From Blautia sp. (GTDB lineage Bacteria; Bacillota; Clostridia; Lachnospirales; Lachnospiraceae): a stretch of DNA of 57,577 nt. The notes beneath the pieces are model-generated. The model did not search any database, was not told the DNA's origin, and saw only the letters and a list, made by a program, of their open reading frames with translations. This document shows positions 17,150-26,000 of this stretch, piece after piece. The stretch covers positions 1 through 57,577 of the forward strand of contig JALEJS010000010.1 in assembly GCA_022769545.1 (NCBI GenBank), given 5' to 3'. Numbering within the stretch: position 1 is the stretch's first letter; each line of letters starts with the position of its first letter. The position numbers and the translations under genes were made by a program.

Positions 17150-18824
17150 AGGCCATATCTGCTTTCTGTTTTTTCTTATTTCTGTACATTGCCCGATCTG
17201 CTTCGTATTTCCAGTCGCTGATCCGCTTGCATTTTCCGTCGGCATCCTTCAGATAGCTGACACCTCTGGCAATGGAGAGTCGATACCGTTTTCCCTGCCG
17301 GTTGTATCTGCGGATTTCCTCATCGAGACACTGACTGAACTCTTTCTCGGATACCTCACAATCCGGCAGGATGGCGCAGAACTCGTCTCCCCCCACCCGA
17401 TAGCAGGCTCCCCCGGTACAGCAGTCCTCAAACACATTGGTAATGCATTTTGCCGCTGCAATGATCATATCATCTCCCACATTATGGCCATACTGATCAT
17501 TCACGCTTTTCAGGCCGTTCAGATCCATATAAACCAGCGCCACATTATGATACGCATCAATGTGGTCTTCAATCTCATCAATATGTTCCTCGTAAGCCCG
17601 ACGGTTTTTCATTCCCGTCAGACGGTCCTCCTTTGCCAGTCTCTCACAGACTGCCATCTCCGCACGGAACTTCACATTCGCCACCATGGAAGCGATCACA
17701 TCACCCAGAATAATCACAGAGAAAACGACGATTCCCGTCTCAAAAATCGTCTGATAATAGGGAATGGTAAACAGCCAGTACAGAAGCAGTGCTCCCACAC
17801 CGCCAGCCGCCAGGCAGCCAAAGGCAACCAGAATGCAGAAAAGATGACGGTCCTTCTTTTCATGATATCCCCTCATAAGGATCCATGTGGCTGCCGCAAC
17901 ACTTCCCACCAGCAGAATGTGCGTTACAAAAAGCATCTGTATGAAAGTAAATATTCCCAGGTAATTCAGTATACTCTGAACGATTGCATTGATCAGAAAC
18001 AGATAAATGCATACATCAAGAATCCTGTGTCTCTTCATAATTCCGGCATCTTTGATAAAATGTACCATAGGTACCGCCAGAAGCATAAACGCATAAAATG
18101 AAATATAGCAAAGCATCGAGGAATTACCTGTAAAGGCCTGTCCCAGAGCACTGTCGGTCAGGCACCAGACCGCACACAGTATCTCAAATACTGCAATATC
18201 CACAAATCTCTGATCCCGGATTTTTGCGGCATAAAGGCAGACGGCAATCCCAAGACTCAGCATCCCCAGAAACAGCATAAGAATAATAATTACGATGTTT
18301 ACAGAATCTTTCAAAAGATAACGGAAAAAGATTTCCCGGGAATTACCAATATATGCTCTGCCAATATGATACATTCCATTTTCCGTATTCTCCAGCTCCA
18401 GCATCAGCTCCGACGGTTCTTCCATCACCGGCAGAGTAAAATCACACCACAGCTTGGAAGCCATCTGATCGTTTCGCGGGAAGCCGGAATCGTCATATTC
18501 ATACAGGACCGTTCCATGCATGGATACCGTTACCCGGTATCTCGCCGCAGAAATGCTGACCGTCATTCCCTCGTCTGTCCTGTCCAGACTGTCGTTATAG
18601 AGCACCAGTCCCTCCTGACTGTCATACCGGATATCTGCCGGAAGCTCCACATCGATCCGCTGACCTTCCTCCAGATAATACCATCCTTCCTCCAGTTCCC
18701 GGGCTGCCTTCATGGTTTTGTGATCATCTCCGTCAGCTACATGAACCAGAAGAACGCCTGCCGCTGCAACCATCAGCAGTATCAGCAGGACCTCTGTCAT
18801 CCATCTGTATTTCGTACTTTTCAT
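17136..18824 (-). CDS. Membrane diguanylate cyclase (GGDEF)
   Basis: A 562-residue protein. TM1 is near 10-27, an extracytoplasmic beta-rich sensor region spans about 30-170, and seven or so membrane segments follow (about 172-395), resembling the 7TMR-DISM layout. The C-terminal GGDEF domain has the intact signature RVGGDEF (GGDEF at 478-482) and MDLNGLKSVNDQYGHNVGDD. It should make c-di-GMP from two GTP. No RxxD inhibitory site is visible five residues before the signature. The ATG has AAGGGA upstream. It is first in an operon with a phosphodiesterase and an ABC exporter, and its leader contains a folded element. Confidence 0.92.
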   Translation of the reverse strand: MKSTKYRWMTEVLLILLMVAAAGVLLVHVADGDDHKTMKAARELEEGWYYLEEGQRIDVELPADIRYDSQEGLVLYNDSLDRTDEGMTVSISAARYRVTVSMHGTVLYEYDDSGFPRNDQMASKLWCDFTLPVMEEPSELMLELENTENGMYHIGRAYIGNSREIFFRYLLKDSVNIVIIILMLFLGMLSLGIAVCLYAAKIRDQRFVDIAVFEILCAVWCLTDSALGQAFTGNSSMLCYISFYAFMLLAVPMVHFIKDAGIMKRHRILDVCIYLFLINAIVQSILNYLGIFTFIQMLFVTHILLVGSVAAATWILMRGYHEKKDRHLFCILVAFGCLAAGGVGALLLYWLFTIPYYQTIFETGIVVFSVIILGDVIASMVANVKFRAEMAVCERLAKEDRLTGMKNRRAYEEHIDEIEDHIDAYHNVALVYMDLNGLKSVNDQYGHNVGDDMIIAAAKCITNVFEDCCTGGACYRVGGDEFCAILPDCEVSEKEFSQCLDEEIRRYNRQGKRYRLSIARGVSYLKDADGKCKRISDWKYEADRAMYRNKKKQKADMAYERV

Positions 18825-18854
18825 GATCCCTTCCCCACTTCTTCCTCATGTTTT

Positions 18855-18922
18855 GGCGGGTCCCAAGCTCTTTCATCCACGATCGTGCAAGCACGATGTG
18901 GTTTCAGACCTTTTGACCCTGG
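18855..18922 (-). ncRNA. Structured leader element of unknown class
   Basis: On the minus strand GGGTC (plus 18915-18919) pairs with GACCC (plus 18858-18862). Inside, AAGGTCT can pair with AGAGCTT with one mismatch. A terminal hairpin is made of CCAC/GTGG stacked on ATCGTGC/GCACGAT (18882-18897) with one bulged base. Purine-rich internal loops (GAAA, ATGAA) flank the helices. It lies about 30 bases before the diguanylate cyclase start. It does not match the c-di-GMP-I, c-di-GMP-II or other riboswitch consensus I know. It could be a cis-regulatory RNA or a copy of a dispersed repeat. Confidence 0.5.
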
Positions 18923-18950
18923 TATCTTCATTTTATCATACTTTGCATAC

Positions 18951-18987
18951 AAAAAAAAGAAACCTGACGAATCAGATTTCTTTTTTC
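18951..18987. terminator. Bidirectional UUCG-loop terminator
   Basis: On the minus strand GAAATCTGA-TTCG-TCAGGTTTC forms a 9-bp hairpin with one wobble, flanked by A6 and T8. It terminates the spore protein gene, whose stop codon lies in the stem, just before the leader of the GGDEF operon. The A/T flanks would also let it act on the plus strand. Confidence 0.85.
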
Positions 18988-19211
18988 ATACAATTTTCAT
19001 TTTTTTCAGCAATCGGGTCCGGTGGTATCTGTTTTTTTCTCCGTGTCATAAGGCCTCCGATCCTGCCGGTTTCTTTCGCCGAAAGGCTTTTCCATCCGTT
19101 TTCCAGAACCTGATCCAGAACGCCAAGCTCCTGCGCTATTTCATATTTCACTTTCTGGTCCGATGTCAGTGTTCCGTCCAGGTATGCCTGTACTTCTTTG
19201 TCTTTATTCAT
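18972..19211 (-). CDS. Small acid-soluble spore protein, alpha/beta type
   Basis: A 79-residue DNA-binding spore protein. The family core is visible: KYEIAQELGV, then GWKSLSAKETGRIGGLMTRR, matching the clostridial SASP pattern with an intact GRIGG block. Proteins of this class coat forespore DNA and protect it from UV and heat. The ATG has AAGGAGTG upstream. It has its own sigma-G-like promoter in the end of the pspC gene, so it should be expressed in the forespore independently of the vegetative operon before it. The stop lies in the terminator stem. Confidence 0.88.
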   Translation of the reverse strand: MNKDKEVQAYLDGTLTSDQKVKYEIAQELGVLDQVLENGWKSLSAKETGRIGGLMTRRKKQIPPDPIAEKNENCMKKEI

Positions 19212-19238
19212 TTTCCCACACTCCTTTTTTCTCTAAAG

Positions 19239-19268
19239 GAGTATGGACTGTTTTTCCGGATTTTATAC
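19239..19268 (-). promoter_or_regulatory. Sigma-G-type promoter of the spore protein gene
   Basis: On the minus strand GTATA (19264-19268) matches the sigma-G -35 consensus GHATR. CATACTC (19239-19245) matches the -10 CATNHTA except for the last base. The spacer is exactly 18 bp. The -35 overlaps the stop codon of the pspC-like gene. Confidence 0.75.
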
Positions 19269-19451
19269 GGTCTGCTTCGGAATTACAATCGCAGCAATGA
19301 TGTACGCCCATATTCCCGCACCGCCGAAGCAGGTGAGGATGATCCACGCCAGACGCACCAGCGTGGGATCGATATCAAAATATTCTGCGATTCCGCCGCA
19401 CACACCGCACAGCATAACATGATCCGTCGATTTGTAAAGTCTCTTATTCAT
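19263..19451 (-). CDS. PspC-domain membrane protein
   Basis: A 62-residue protein made of a single PspC domain: KRLYKSTDHVMLCGVCGGIAEYFDIDPTLVRLAW, then one membrane helix ending in VIPK. PspC proteins take part in envelope-stress responses. The ATG has AAGGAGG upstream. It is the last gene of a padR-DUF1700-DUF4097-pspC cluster, a combination common in Firmicutes. Its role here is inferred from that company. Confidence 0.9.
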   Translation of the reverse strand: MNKRLYKSTDHVMLCGVCGGIAEYFDIDPTLVRLAWIILTCFGGAGIWAYIIAAIVIPKQTV

Positions 19452-19471
19452 AATATGTTTCCTCCTTATTT

Positions 19472-20368
19472 TTACTGTCCCTGAAAGGACACCTCTATTT
19501 CACCCATTCCGCATTCCAGAGATACCCGTTTCCCGGCACCCTCATGCTCACTGTGATGCTCCGACGCAACGGAACTGTATCGGTCGTTTCCTACGCTGAT
19601 CTGTCCAAGTCCGCACTCCAGATCGAAATTATACTGTTCTGCCGTTCCTGTCAGACACAGCTGAATTTCTCCCAGGCCGCATTCTCCTTCAATTTCCTCT
19701 GCATCCATGCAGGAAATGCTCATCTGTCCGGCACCAACTTCCAGCCCGGCAGACCGGACCGTTATTTTTCCCCGACTTTCGAAAATTCCGGCACCGACTT
19801 CTGCCTCCAGTTCCCGTGCAGACAATGCTCCGTTTATGATTACTTCTCCGGCACCCATATAAATTTCCACACTGTCAAATTCCTGCTCTTCCGGATAGCT
19901 GACCGTGATTTTCCGGTTTTTTTCTTTTTCGTTGGCCGCGATTTCCAGACAGTCCCCGTCCAATGCCACCTCGACCTGTCTGTTCCTGTCATTTTCCACT
20001 TTTACATGGATGCCCTCCGCATCCCAGGGAACCAGCTCCAGCTGGTCGTATTCCAGATTTAATTCCATCTGCCGAACCGCGGCGTCTATCTCGTATTCCC
20101 GGACTCCCTGCCCATCGTCAGACGTTGTGCTCAGAGCGACCCCATCCGGATGATGCTCATCCCAGTCGGTACGGTCACCCCAGTCTCCGAGAAACACCAT
20201 TTTCCGGAAAAAACGAGACTGGCCGGGATTTATTCTCGAAGCAGCCTCCCGAACCGTTTCGATCCCGATCTGTGCTCCCCCCATGGCTGTTCCGGCTGCA
20301 AAAAGTCCCAGTCCGAGAACCGCACAGACAGCTGCCACGATCAGCAGAATCTTTGTCACTTTTTTCAT
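19472..20368 (-). CDS. DUF4097-type beta-repeat membrane-anchored protein
   Basis: A 298-residue protein with one N-terminal membrane anchor (ILLIVAAVCAVLGLGLFAAGTAM). Residues about 95-295 form the DUF4097 right-handed beta repeat, with recurring GxGE/GxGQ turns (GAGEVIING, VGAGQMSIS, CGLGEIQL, CGLGQISV, CGMGEIEV). It overlaps the stop of the DUF1700 gene (ATGA). These proteins are often cotranscribed with DUF1700 and PadR and are thought to act at the membrane or wall; no enzymatic function is known. Confidence 0.88.
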   Translation of the reverse strand: MKKVTKILLIVAAVCAVLGLGLFAAGTAMGGAQIGIETVREAASRINPGQSRFFRKMVFLGDWGDRTDWDEHHPDGVALSTTSDDGQGVREYEIDAAVRQMELNLEYDQLELVPWDAEGIHVKVENDRNRQVEVALDGDCLEIAANEKEKNRKITVSYPEEQEFDSVEIYMGAGEVIINGALSARELEAEVGAGIFESRGKITVRSAGLEVGAGQMSISCMDAEEIEGECGLGEIQLCLTGTAEQYNFDLECGLGQISVGNDRYSSVASEHHSEHEGAGKRVSLECGMGEIEVSFQGQ

Positions 20369-21039
20369 ATCGATTCATCCCCCTTTCTGCGATGGAGAAG
20401 ATTTCCAAAAAATCCGGTGACCGCCCGCAGAAGAGCAGGAATCACCTTTCCGATCAGCCAGATGATCAGAGTCAGAAGAACCAGACCCACTGCCAGCAGA
20501 AGCAGACCGATTCCGAAGGTCAGAATCCCGGCAGCCGGAACACTGAAACACAGCCCGACTGCAGCCACAATGCATGCCACCACTGCCACAAAGATTCCCG
20601 CTACTCCTGCACCCACTGCAAAAATCAGCAGAAACGGCAAAAGAAGAATGGTAATAAGGATACCCAGCGCACCCCCGAAGATTCCTTTCAGAAAGGGCGA
20701 CAGAAATACCAGCAGGATCAGTATCAGTATCGCTCTGGCCTTTGTCAGCCCTACCCGTTTCCTCCTGGTGCGCGGAACCTGTCTGGCCTCTTCCTCACGG
20801 CGGTCCGTATAGCCCTGTTCTGTATACTGCGCATAGGATCCGCTGTCCGGGCGCATGCCGGCCTTTATGGTATCTGCCACCTTCTGCGGACTTCCGAGCT
20901 CCCGCAGTACCTGCTCCTCATTCTCCGCGCCTGCGTCATCAAAATAGTTTTCATAGTATTCCAACGCCTCCTGTTTCTCATCAGGGGGCAGGTTTCTCAA
21001 CAGGTCAGACAACTGTTTCATAAACTCTTTCCTGTCCAT
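20365..21039 (-). CDS. DUF1700 family membrane protein
   Basis: A 224-residue protein. The N-terminal 65 residues are the charged DUF1700/HAAS-type helical module (MDRKEFMKQLSDLLRNLPPD and LEYYENYFDDA). A basic linker near 85-95 (RTRRKRVG) precedes about five hydrophobic segments. Such proteins sit beside PadR regulators and are proposed to be membrane components of a signalling or anti-regulator pair. It begins two bases after the padR stop and overlaps the next gene. Confidence 0.87.
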   Translation of the reverse strand: MDRKEFMKQLSDLLRNLPPDEKQEALEYYENYFDDAGAENEEQVLRELGSPQKVADTIKAGMRPDSGSYAQYTEQGYTDRREEEARQVPRTRRKRVGLTKARAILILILLVFLSPFLKGIFGGALGILITILLLPFLLIFAVGAGVAGIFVAVVACIVAAVGLCFSVPAAGILTFGIGLLLLAVGLVLLTLIIWLIGKVIPALLRAVTGFFGNLLHRRKGDESI

Positions 21040-21041
21040 AC

Positions 21042-21359
21042 TCAGACTCCCTCCTCAAATATCCTGGTAATTTTTGACGAATAGTTTTTCCATTCCACCC
21101 GATATAAATTCAGCTGTGCCGCGCCTTTTTCTGTCAGCTTATAATATCTGCGGTTTCTTCCTGCCCAGGCCACATCGTAGGTCTCCAGACATTCATCCTT
21201 CTGAAGACGGCGAAGGACCGGATAAAGCGTAGATTCCGACACGTCCAGCGCACCGCGGACCTCCTGGGTGATTTTATATCCGTATGTGCCTTCTTTTTCT
21301 TTGGAAACGACTGCCAGCACGATTGCATCCAGCAATGCAGCTCCCGTATTAAATACCAT
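21042..21359 (-). CDS. PadR-family transcriptional regulator
   Basis: A 105-residue winged-helix repressor. The DNA-recognition part is YGYKITQEVRGALDVSESTLYPVLRRLQKDECLE, followed by the wing with GRNRRYYKLTEKG and a short C-terminal dimerisation helix. It leads the operon with DUF1700, DUF4097 and PspC genes and probably autoregulates through the palindrome at 21409-21427. The inducer is not evident. Confidence 0.93.
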   Translation of the reverse strand: MVFNTGAALLDAIVLAVVSKEKEGTYGYKITQEVRGALDVSESTLYPVLRRLQKDECLETYDVAWAGRNRRYYKLTEKGAAQLNLYRVEWKNYSSKITRIFEEGV

Positions 21360-21408
21360 CTCACCACTTCCTTTACTGTCTATGGCACAATATTATACGA
21401 AACATCAA

Positions 21409-21456
21409 TATTGTTTTTACAACAATACTATATATCATATAATATCATTTTGTCAA
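21409..21456 (-). promoter_or_regulatory. padR promoter and palindromic operator
   Basis: On the minus strand TTGACA (21451-21456) is followed by a TATA-rich -10 (TATATA at 16-bp or TATAGT at 18-bp spacing). The perfect inverted repeat TATTGTT-N5-AACAATA (21409-21427) covers the start point. A second pair of ACAATATT-type arms lies at 21387-21394 and 21407-21414. The position fits repression by the product of the first gene. Confidence 0.65.
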
Positions 21457-21558
21457 CAGTATTTTGAAAGATTTATAAATCATATATAATGATGCCTGAA
21501 TCAACGCTCATTCACCTTCTAAACGAATGGGACTATTATCGTATATATGGAGAACACT

Positions 21559-22968
21559 ATGAATACTTTTGACTCTTCCGGTTCGTTACCCCGGGAATTC
21601 TGCCTTCGGATGCAGCAGCTTCTGGGAGAAGAATACGACGATTTCATAAACAGCCTTGCGGCGCCCAGAACTTATGGCCTGCGCGTAAACACTGCCAAGA
21701 TCTCCTGTGAACAGTTTGAGGAAATCTGTCCCTTTCCCATAGAACCCATCCCATGGATCCCCGGCGGATATTTCTATCCGGAGGATGTGCGGCCCTCCCG
21801 CCTTGCCTTCTACCAGGCCGGCTTATATTATCTGCAGGATCCCGGTGCCATGACGCCTGCATCCCGTATTTCTATCCATCCCGGCGACCGGGTTCTCGAT
21901 CTGTGTGCAGCTCCCGGCGGAAAAGCCACCGCTGCAGGCGCAGCTCTGATGGGCGAAGGTCTTCTGGTCGCCAACGATATCAGTACTTCCCGTGCCCGGG
22001 CTCTTCTGCGCAATCTGGAGCTGTTCGGGATTTCCAATCTGTTTGTCTCAAATGAATCCCCGGATAAATTATGCAGCCGTTTTCCGGAATATTTCAACAA
22101 AATCATTCTGGATGCTCCCTGCTCCGGCGAAGGCATGTTCCGCAAGGACGAAGCCCTTCTGAAAGACTGGTCTTCGGAAAAATCGAGAGAGCTTTCTGTG
22201 GTCCAGAAGAACCTGATTCTGCAGGCGGCAGACATGCTCTGCCCCGGCGGAGAAATGGTCTATTCGACCTGCACCTTCTCCCCTGCAGAAGATGAGGACG
22301 TCATTGCCTATCTTCTGGAACAGCGTCCCGAAATGTCCCTGTCGTCCCCCGCATGGTACGAAGGCTTTTCTTCTATGGACTGTGCTCTTCCCGCCGGAAC
22401 CTGTGCACGGATCTATCCTCATAAAATGAAAGGGGAGGGCCATTTCCTCGCCCTCCTGAAAAAAGACGGAAGCTGCAATGCCTCATCCCATACTTTATTA
22501 CGGACGGTTTCGTCCTCAAAGACAGACAAAAATGCGCTGCAGTGGGTTCGGATTTTTGCAGACGAGCTCGGACTTGACCGCATCGGCGGAAAAATGATCG
22601 ACTGGTCCCGCATGGAAATCCGAAAGGACAAGGTTTATTATCTTCCCGAGGCAGATACCGATTTCCGCGGTATCACGTTTCTGCGGAACGGGCTTTACAT
22701 GGGCGACCTGAAGAAAAACCGGTTCGAACCGTCTCAGCCTCTGGCCCTTGCCCTCCACAAGGGAGACGCCCGTTCTGTCATTTCTCTGGATGTCTCTGAC
22801 GAGCGCCTAAGCCGTTACCTGAAGGGTGAGACCATCTCCATCCGGCCGGAAGAAGCAACCCGGGAAAAAGGCTGGCAGCTTCTCTGTGTCAACGGCTATC
22901 CGCTGGGCTTCGGAAAGCTGGTGAACGGCATCCTGAAAAACAAGTATCCGGCGGGCTGGAGAATCTGA
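21559..22968 (+). CDS. RsmF-like rRNA cytosine-C5 methyltransferase
   Basis: A NOL1/NOP2/Sun-family enzyme that transfers a methyl group from SAM to C5 of cytosine in RNA. SAM binding is at LDLCAAPGGKAT (about residue 115). One active-site cysteine is in DAPCSGEGMFRKDE (about 184), and the catalytic cysteine in YSTCTFSPAEDE (about 235). The region after about 310 resembles the RsmF-specific domain and PUA-like C-terminus. I start at the ATG at 21559 because GGAG lies six bases before it; an ATG four codons earlier overlaps that site. The methylated position cannot be told from sequence. A terminator hairpin follows. Confidence 0.92.
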   Translation: MNTFDSSGSLPREFCLRMQQLLGEEYDDFINSLAAPRTYGLRVNTAKISCEQFEEICPFPIEPIPWIPGGYFYPEDVRPSRLAFYQAGLYYLQDPGAMTPASRISIHPGDRVLDLCAAPGGKATAAGAALMGEGLLVANDISTSRARALLRNLELFGISNLFVSNESPDKLCSRFPEYFNKIILDAPCSGEGMFRKDEALLKDWSSEKSRELSVVQKNLILQAADMLCPGGEMVYSTCTFSPAEDEDVIAYLLEQRPEMSLSSPAWYEGFSSMDCALPAGTCARIYPHKMKGEGHFLALLKKDGSCNASSHTLLRTVSSSKTDKNALQWVRIFADELGLDRIGGKMIDWSRMEIRKDKVYYLPEADTDFRGITFLRNGLYMGDLKKNRFEPSQPLALALHKGDARSVISLDVSDERLSRYLKGETISIRPEEATREKGWQLLCVNGYPLGFGKLVNGILKNKYPAGWRI

Positions 22969-22992
22969 ACCGCCCGGGTCATATCAAAAAAC

Positions 22993-23019
22993 GAGGGAGC
23001 CTTGCGGGGCTCCCTCATT
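22993..23019. terminator. Bidirectional terminator between the methyltransferase and addA
   Basis: GAGGGAGCC and GGCTCCCTC form a strong GC-rich stem. ATTTTT follows on the plus strand and GTTTTTT on the minus strand. The flanking genes converge. Confidence 0.9.
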
Positions 23020-23020
23020 T

Positions 23021-26000
23021 TTACAGTTTTATGCATTCTTTCAGAGTAAAGGAATAGATATATTTTTCCGTCACACGTTTTCCGGTCAGGCGTTCCAGTG
23101 CCTTTGCGTAATCCTCCAGCTGTACATGATACAATTCCACCAGACGTTTTCCCTCAAAAACCTTGTCTGTCTTGTAATCCACCAGAATCAGATTCTCCCC
23201 TTCCACAAAATAGGCGTCAATGATTCCCTGGATCAGAACAGTCTCCCCGGCTGACCAGTTTTCATTCAATTCTCTGGCAGGAAGAGAAAATACGAACGGC
23301 TGCTCCCGGTACAGTTTTTTCTTCGCCGCAGCTTCCGTCAGCCGAATCCCAACCGGAGACTTCAGAAACGCCCAGATATCCTCCGAAGCGACACAGGCCG
23401 CTTCCGCCCCGGTCATTTTTTTCTCCAGAACCATTCCGGCAATCTGCTGCTCCACCATCTTCTGATCCCGGACTTTTCCATAATCCAGACATTCCATCAC
23501 CCGATGATAAGCCGTTCCTCTGGCCGCCCCGGTAAATGACTCCTCCTTCTTTTCCACGAACCTCGGAATCAGAGGCATCACATCCGGTTCAAAATAAATG
23601 GCCTCTTCCCGTTCACTGTCATCATGGAAGCTTCTCTTTTTCAGTTCCGACACACTGACCTTCGCAGGAATTTCTCTCCGGTAATCCCACGGATACTCAT
23701 ACGAAAACCGCCTGTCAATTTCCGCATGAATTTTTTCATCCCGGATTTGCGTTTCATCCCAGTTTTCCAGAAGCTGCCGCTGTATTTCCTGGTCGGCGGC
23801 ATCCGCAACCTCTGTTCCCAGCAGTTCCTCCAGCTGCACCAGATGAATCTGAAACGGCACCGCTTCCAGATATCGTTCCCTCGAGGCCCGACGGAAAATT
23901 CCATGTTTCTCAAACAGCCAGTCCATCGCAGGATGCTCCGCCAGCGCCGCAAGGATATATTCCAGGCAGTTCTTCCCCTTCCGCCGTGCCCCGTAGGGAA
24001 GCAGCCACGAAGAACGTCCGCGAAATCTTGTCAGAGAGTCCACCAGTTTTTCCTGATTTCCCACCGTCCCTGTAATAATCAGCTTTTCTTTTGCACGGGT
24101 CAGTGCCACATACAGGATCCTCAGCTCTTCTCCCCGGCTCTCACGCAGCAGCTCCTCCCGGATGATCTGCCGGTAAAGCGAAGGGACAAGAATCCTTCGC
24201 TCCGGGAGCACAGCATCCACACCTACACCAAGCTCCGGGTGAATCAGCAGTCTGGCATTTGTATCCTGAAGATTAAACAATTTCCCCATCCCAGCCACAA
24301 TGACCACCGGAAATTCCAGGCCCTTGCTTTTGTGGATCGTCATGATCTGCACCGCCGCGCTCTCACTCCCGGAGATATTCACCTCTCCATAATCCACCTC
24401 GTATTTTTTCAGCTGTTCAATATAACGTACAAAATGAAACAGCCCGCGGTAGCTTGTCTTTTCATAATCCATGGCCCGTTCCACCAGCATGGTCAGATTC
24501 GCACTGCGCTGTGCTCCTCCGGGCATAGCCTTTGCATACAGTCCATACCCGGTTTTATCCAGAATCTTCAGTATCAGCTGATGTACCGGAGTATACGCAG
24601 CCATATCCCGCACCTCATTCAGCAGTTCCAGAAACACGGTCAGCTTTTCCTTCAGCTGCTGTATTTCACCGGAGACAAAAAGCTCCAGCTGTCCATCCCC
24701 CACACAGCAGCAAACTTTCTCATACAGCGTACCTTCCCTGTATTCACTGCAAAGCAGCGCCATCTCCTGCGAAGTACAGCCCACAATCGGCGAACGCAGT
24801 ACACCCGCCAGGGGAATATCCTGCATGGGATTGTCACAGATCTGCAGATAGTTCAGAACCGTCATAACCTCCTGCGCAGAAAAGTAGCCTGTCTTTGTAG
24901 CTGTATATGCAGGAATCCCTTTGGAAGCAAAAACCTCCGAAAAGGTCTGCGCCCAGCCGGAGGCGGTCCGCAGAAGCACGGCAATGTCTCCGTAACGGAC
25001 CGGACGGTATTCCCCGGTCTGCCGGTCCACGATCTGCTCCTTTCCCACAATCTGACATATTTTCTGTGCCACGGCCAATGCTTCCACTTCTCTGGCATTC
25101 TGCAGTTCCTTTTCATCCTCCAGCCCTTCCATATTTTTTTCCAGAAGGAGCACCTCTGTGTCAGAAAAATCTTCACGCCCTCCCTGCGGAAACGTACATC
25201 CGGGATACAGAGCCGCGGCGTCATCATAGGCAATCCCGCCCAGATCCTCCCCCATAATCTGGCGGAACAGATAGTTCACCCCCTCCAGAACCTGACCTCT
25301 GCTTCGGAAATTCCTGTGCAGGTCAACTCTCTGGCAGGGGCCGTCTTCCAGGGAATAGGTCTGATATTTTTCCATAAACAGCTCCGGTCTGGCCAGCCGG
25401 AACCGGTATATGCTCTGCTTGACATCTCCCACCATGAAAATGTTGTTCCGTTTTTTACTCCAGCCGGATACCGCATTGGTCAGATATTCCTGCACCAGGT
25501 TGCTGTCCTGATATTCATCCACCAGAACCTCTTCATATTTTTCGGACAGTTCCCTGGCCGCCTCGCTCATGACAATCGTATCCCCTTCTTTTTTCAGGAG
25601 AATGTCCAGCGCAAAATGTTCCATGTCGGTAAAATCCAGAATGTTTTTTTCCCGTTTCTGGCGGGCAAATTCCTCCATAAACGCTCTGGTAAGATCCGTC
25701 AGCACATTCATCGGCCGCCGGCAAAGCGCCATGATCCGGCAGTTTTCTTCCCAGGTGTTCTGAAAATAACGCTCCCCGAGATCCTTCAGAATTCCCTTTT
25801 CTTCTTCCCGGAGTGCTTTTACCTGTTCCCGGAGCCGTTCCTCCACATCCGTCATCTTTTTTCCGGACAGTCGTGCAAAAACCGGTTTCATCAGAACGCT
25901 CTGTACCTTTTCAAATTCCCCGGACTGCGCTGCCGCTTCCAGTTCTTCCAGCTGCTTCTGATCCTCCTGAAGCGCATCCAGATAGAGATAAGGTCCCCGT

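Noticed and set aside
18855..18922. c-di-GMP-I (GEMM) riboswitch
   Set aside because: The context is tempting, but the conserved GEMM loops and tetraloop-receptor sequences are missing. It is reported only as an unassigned element.
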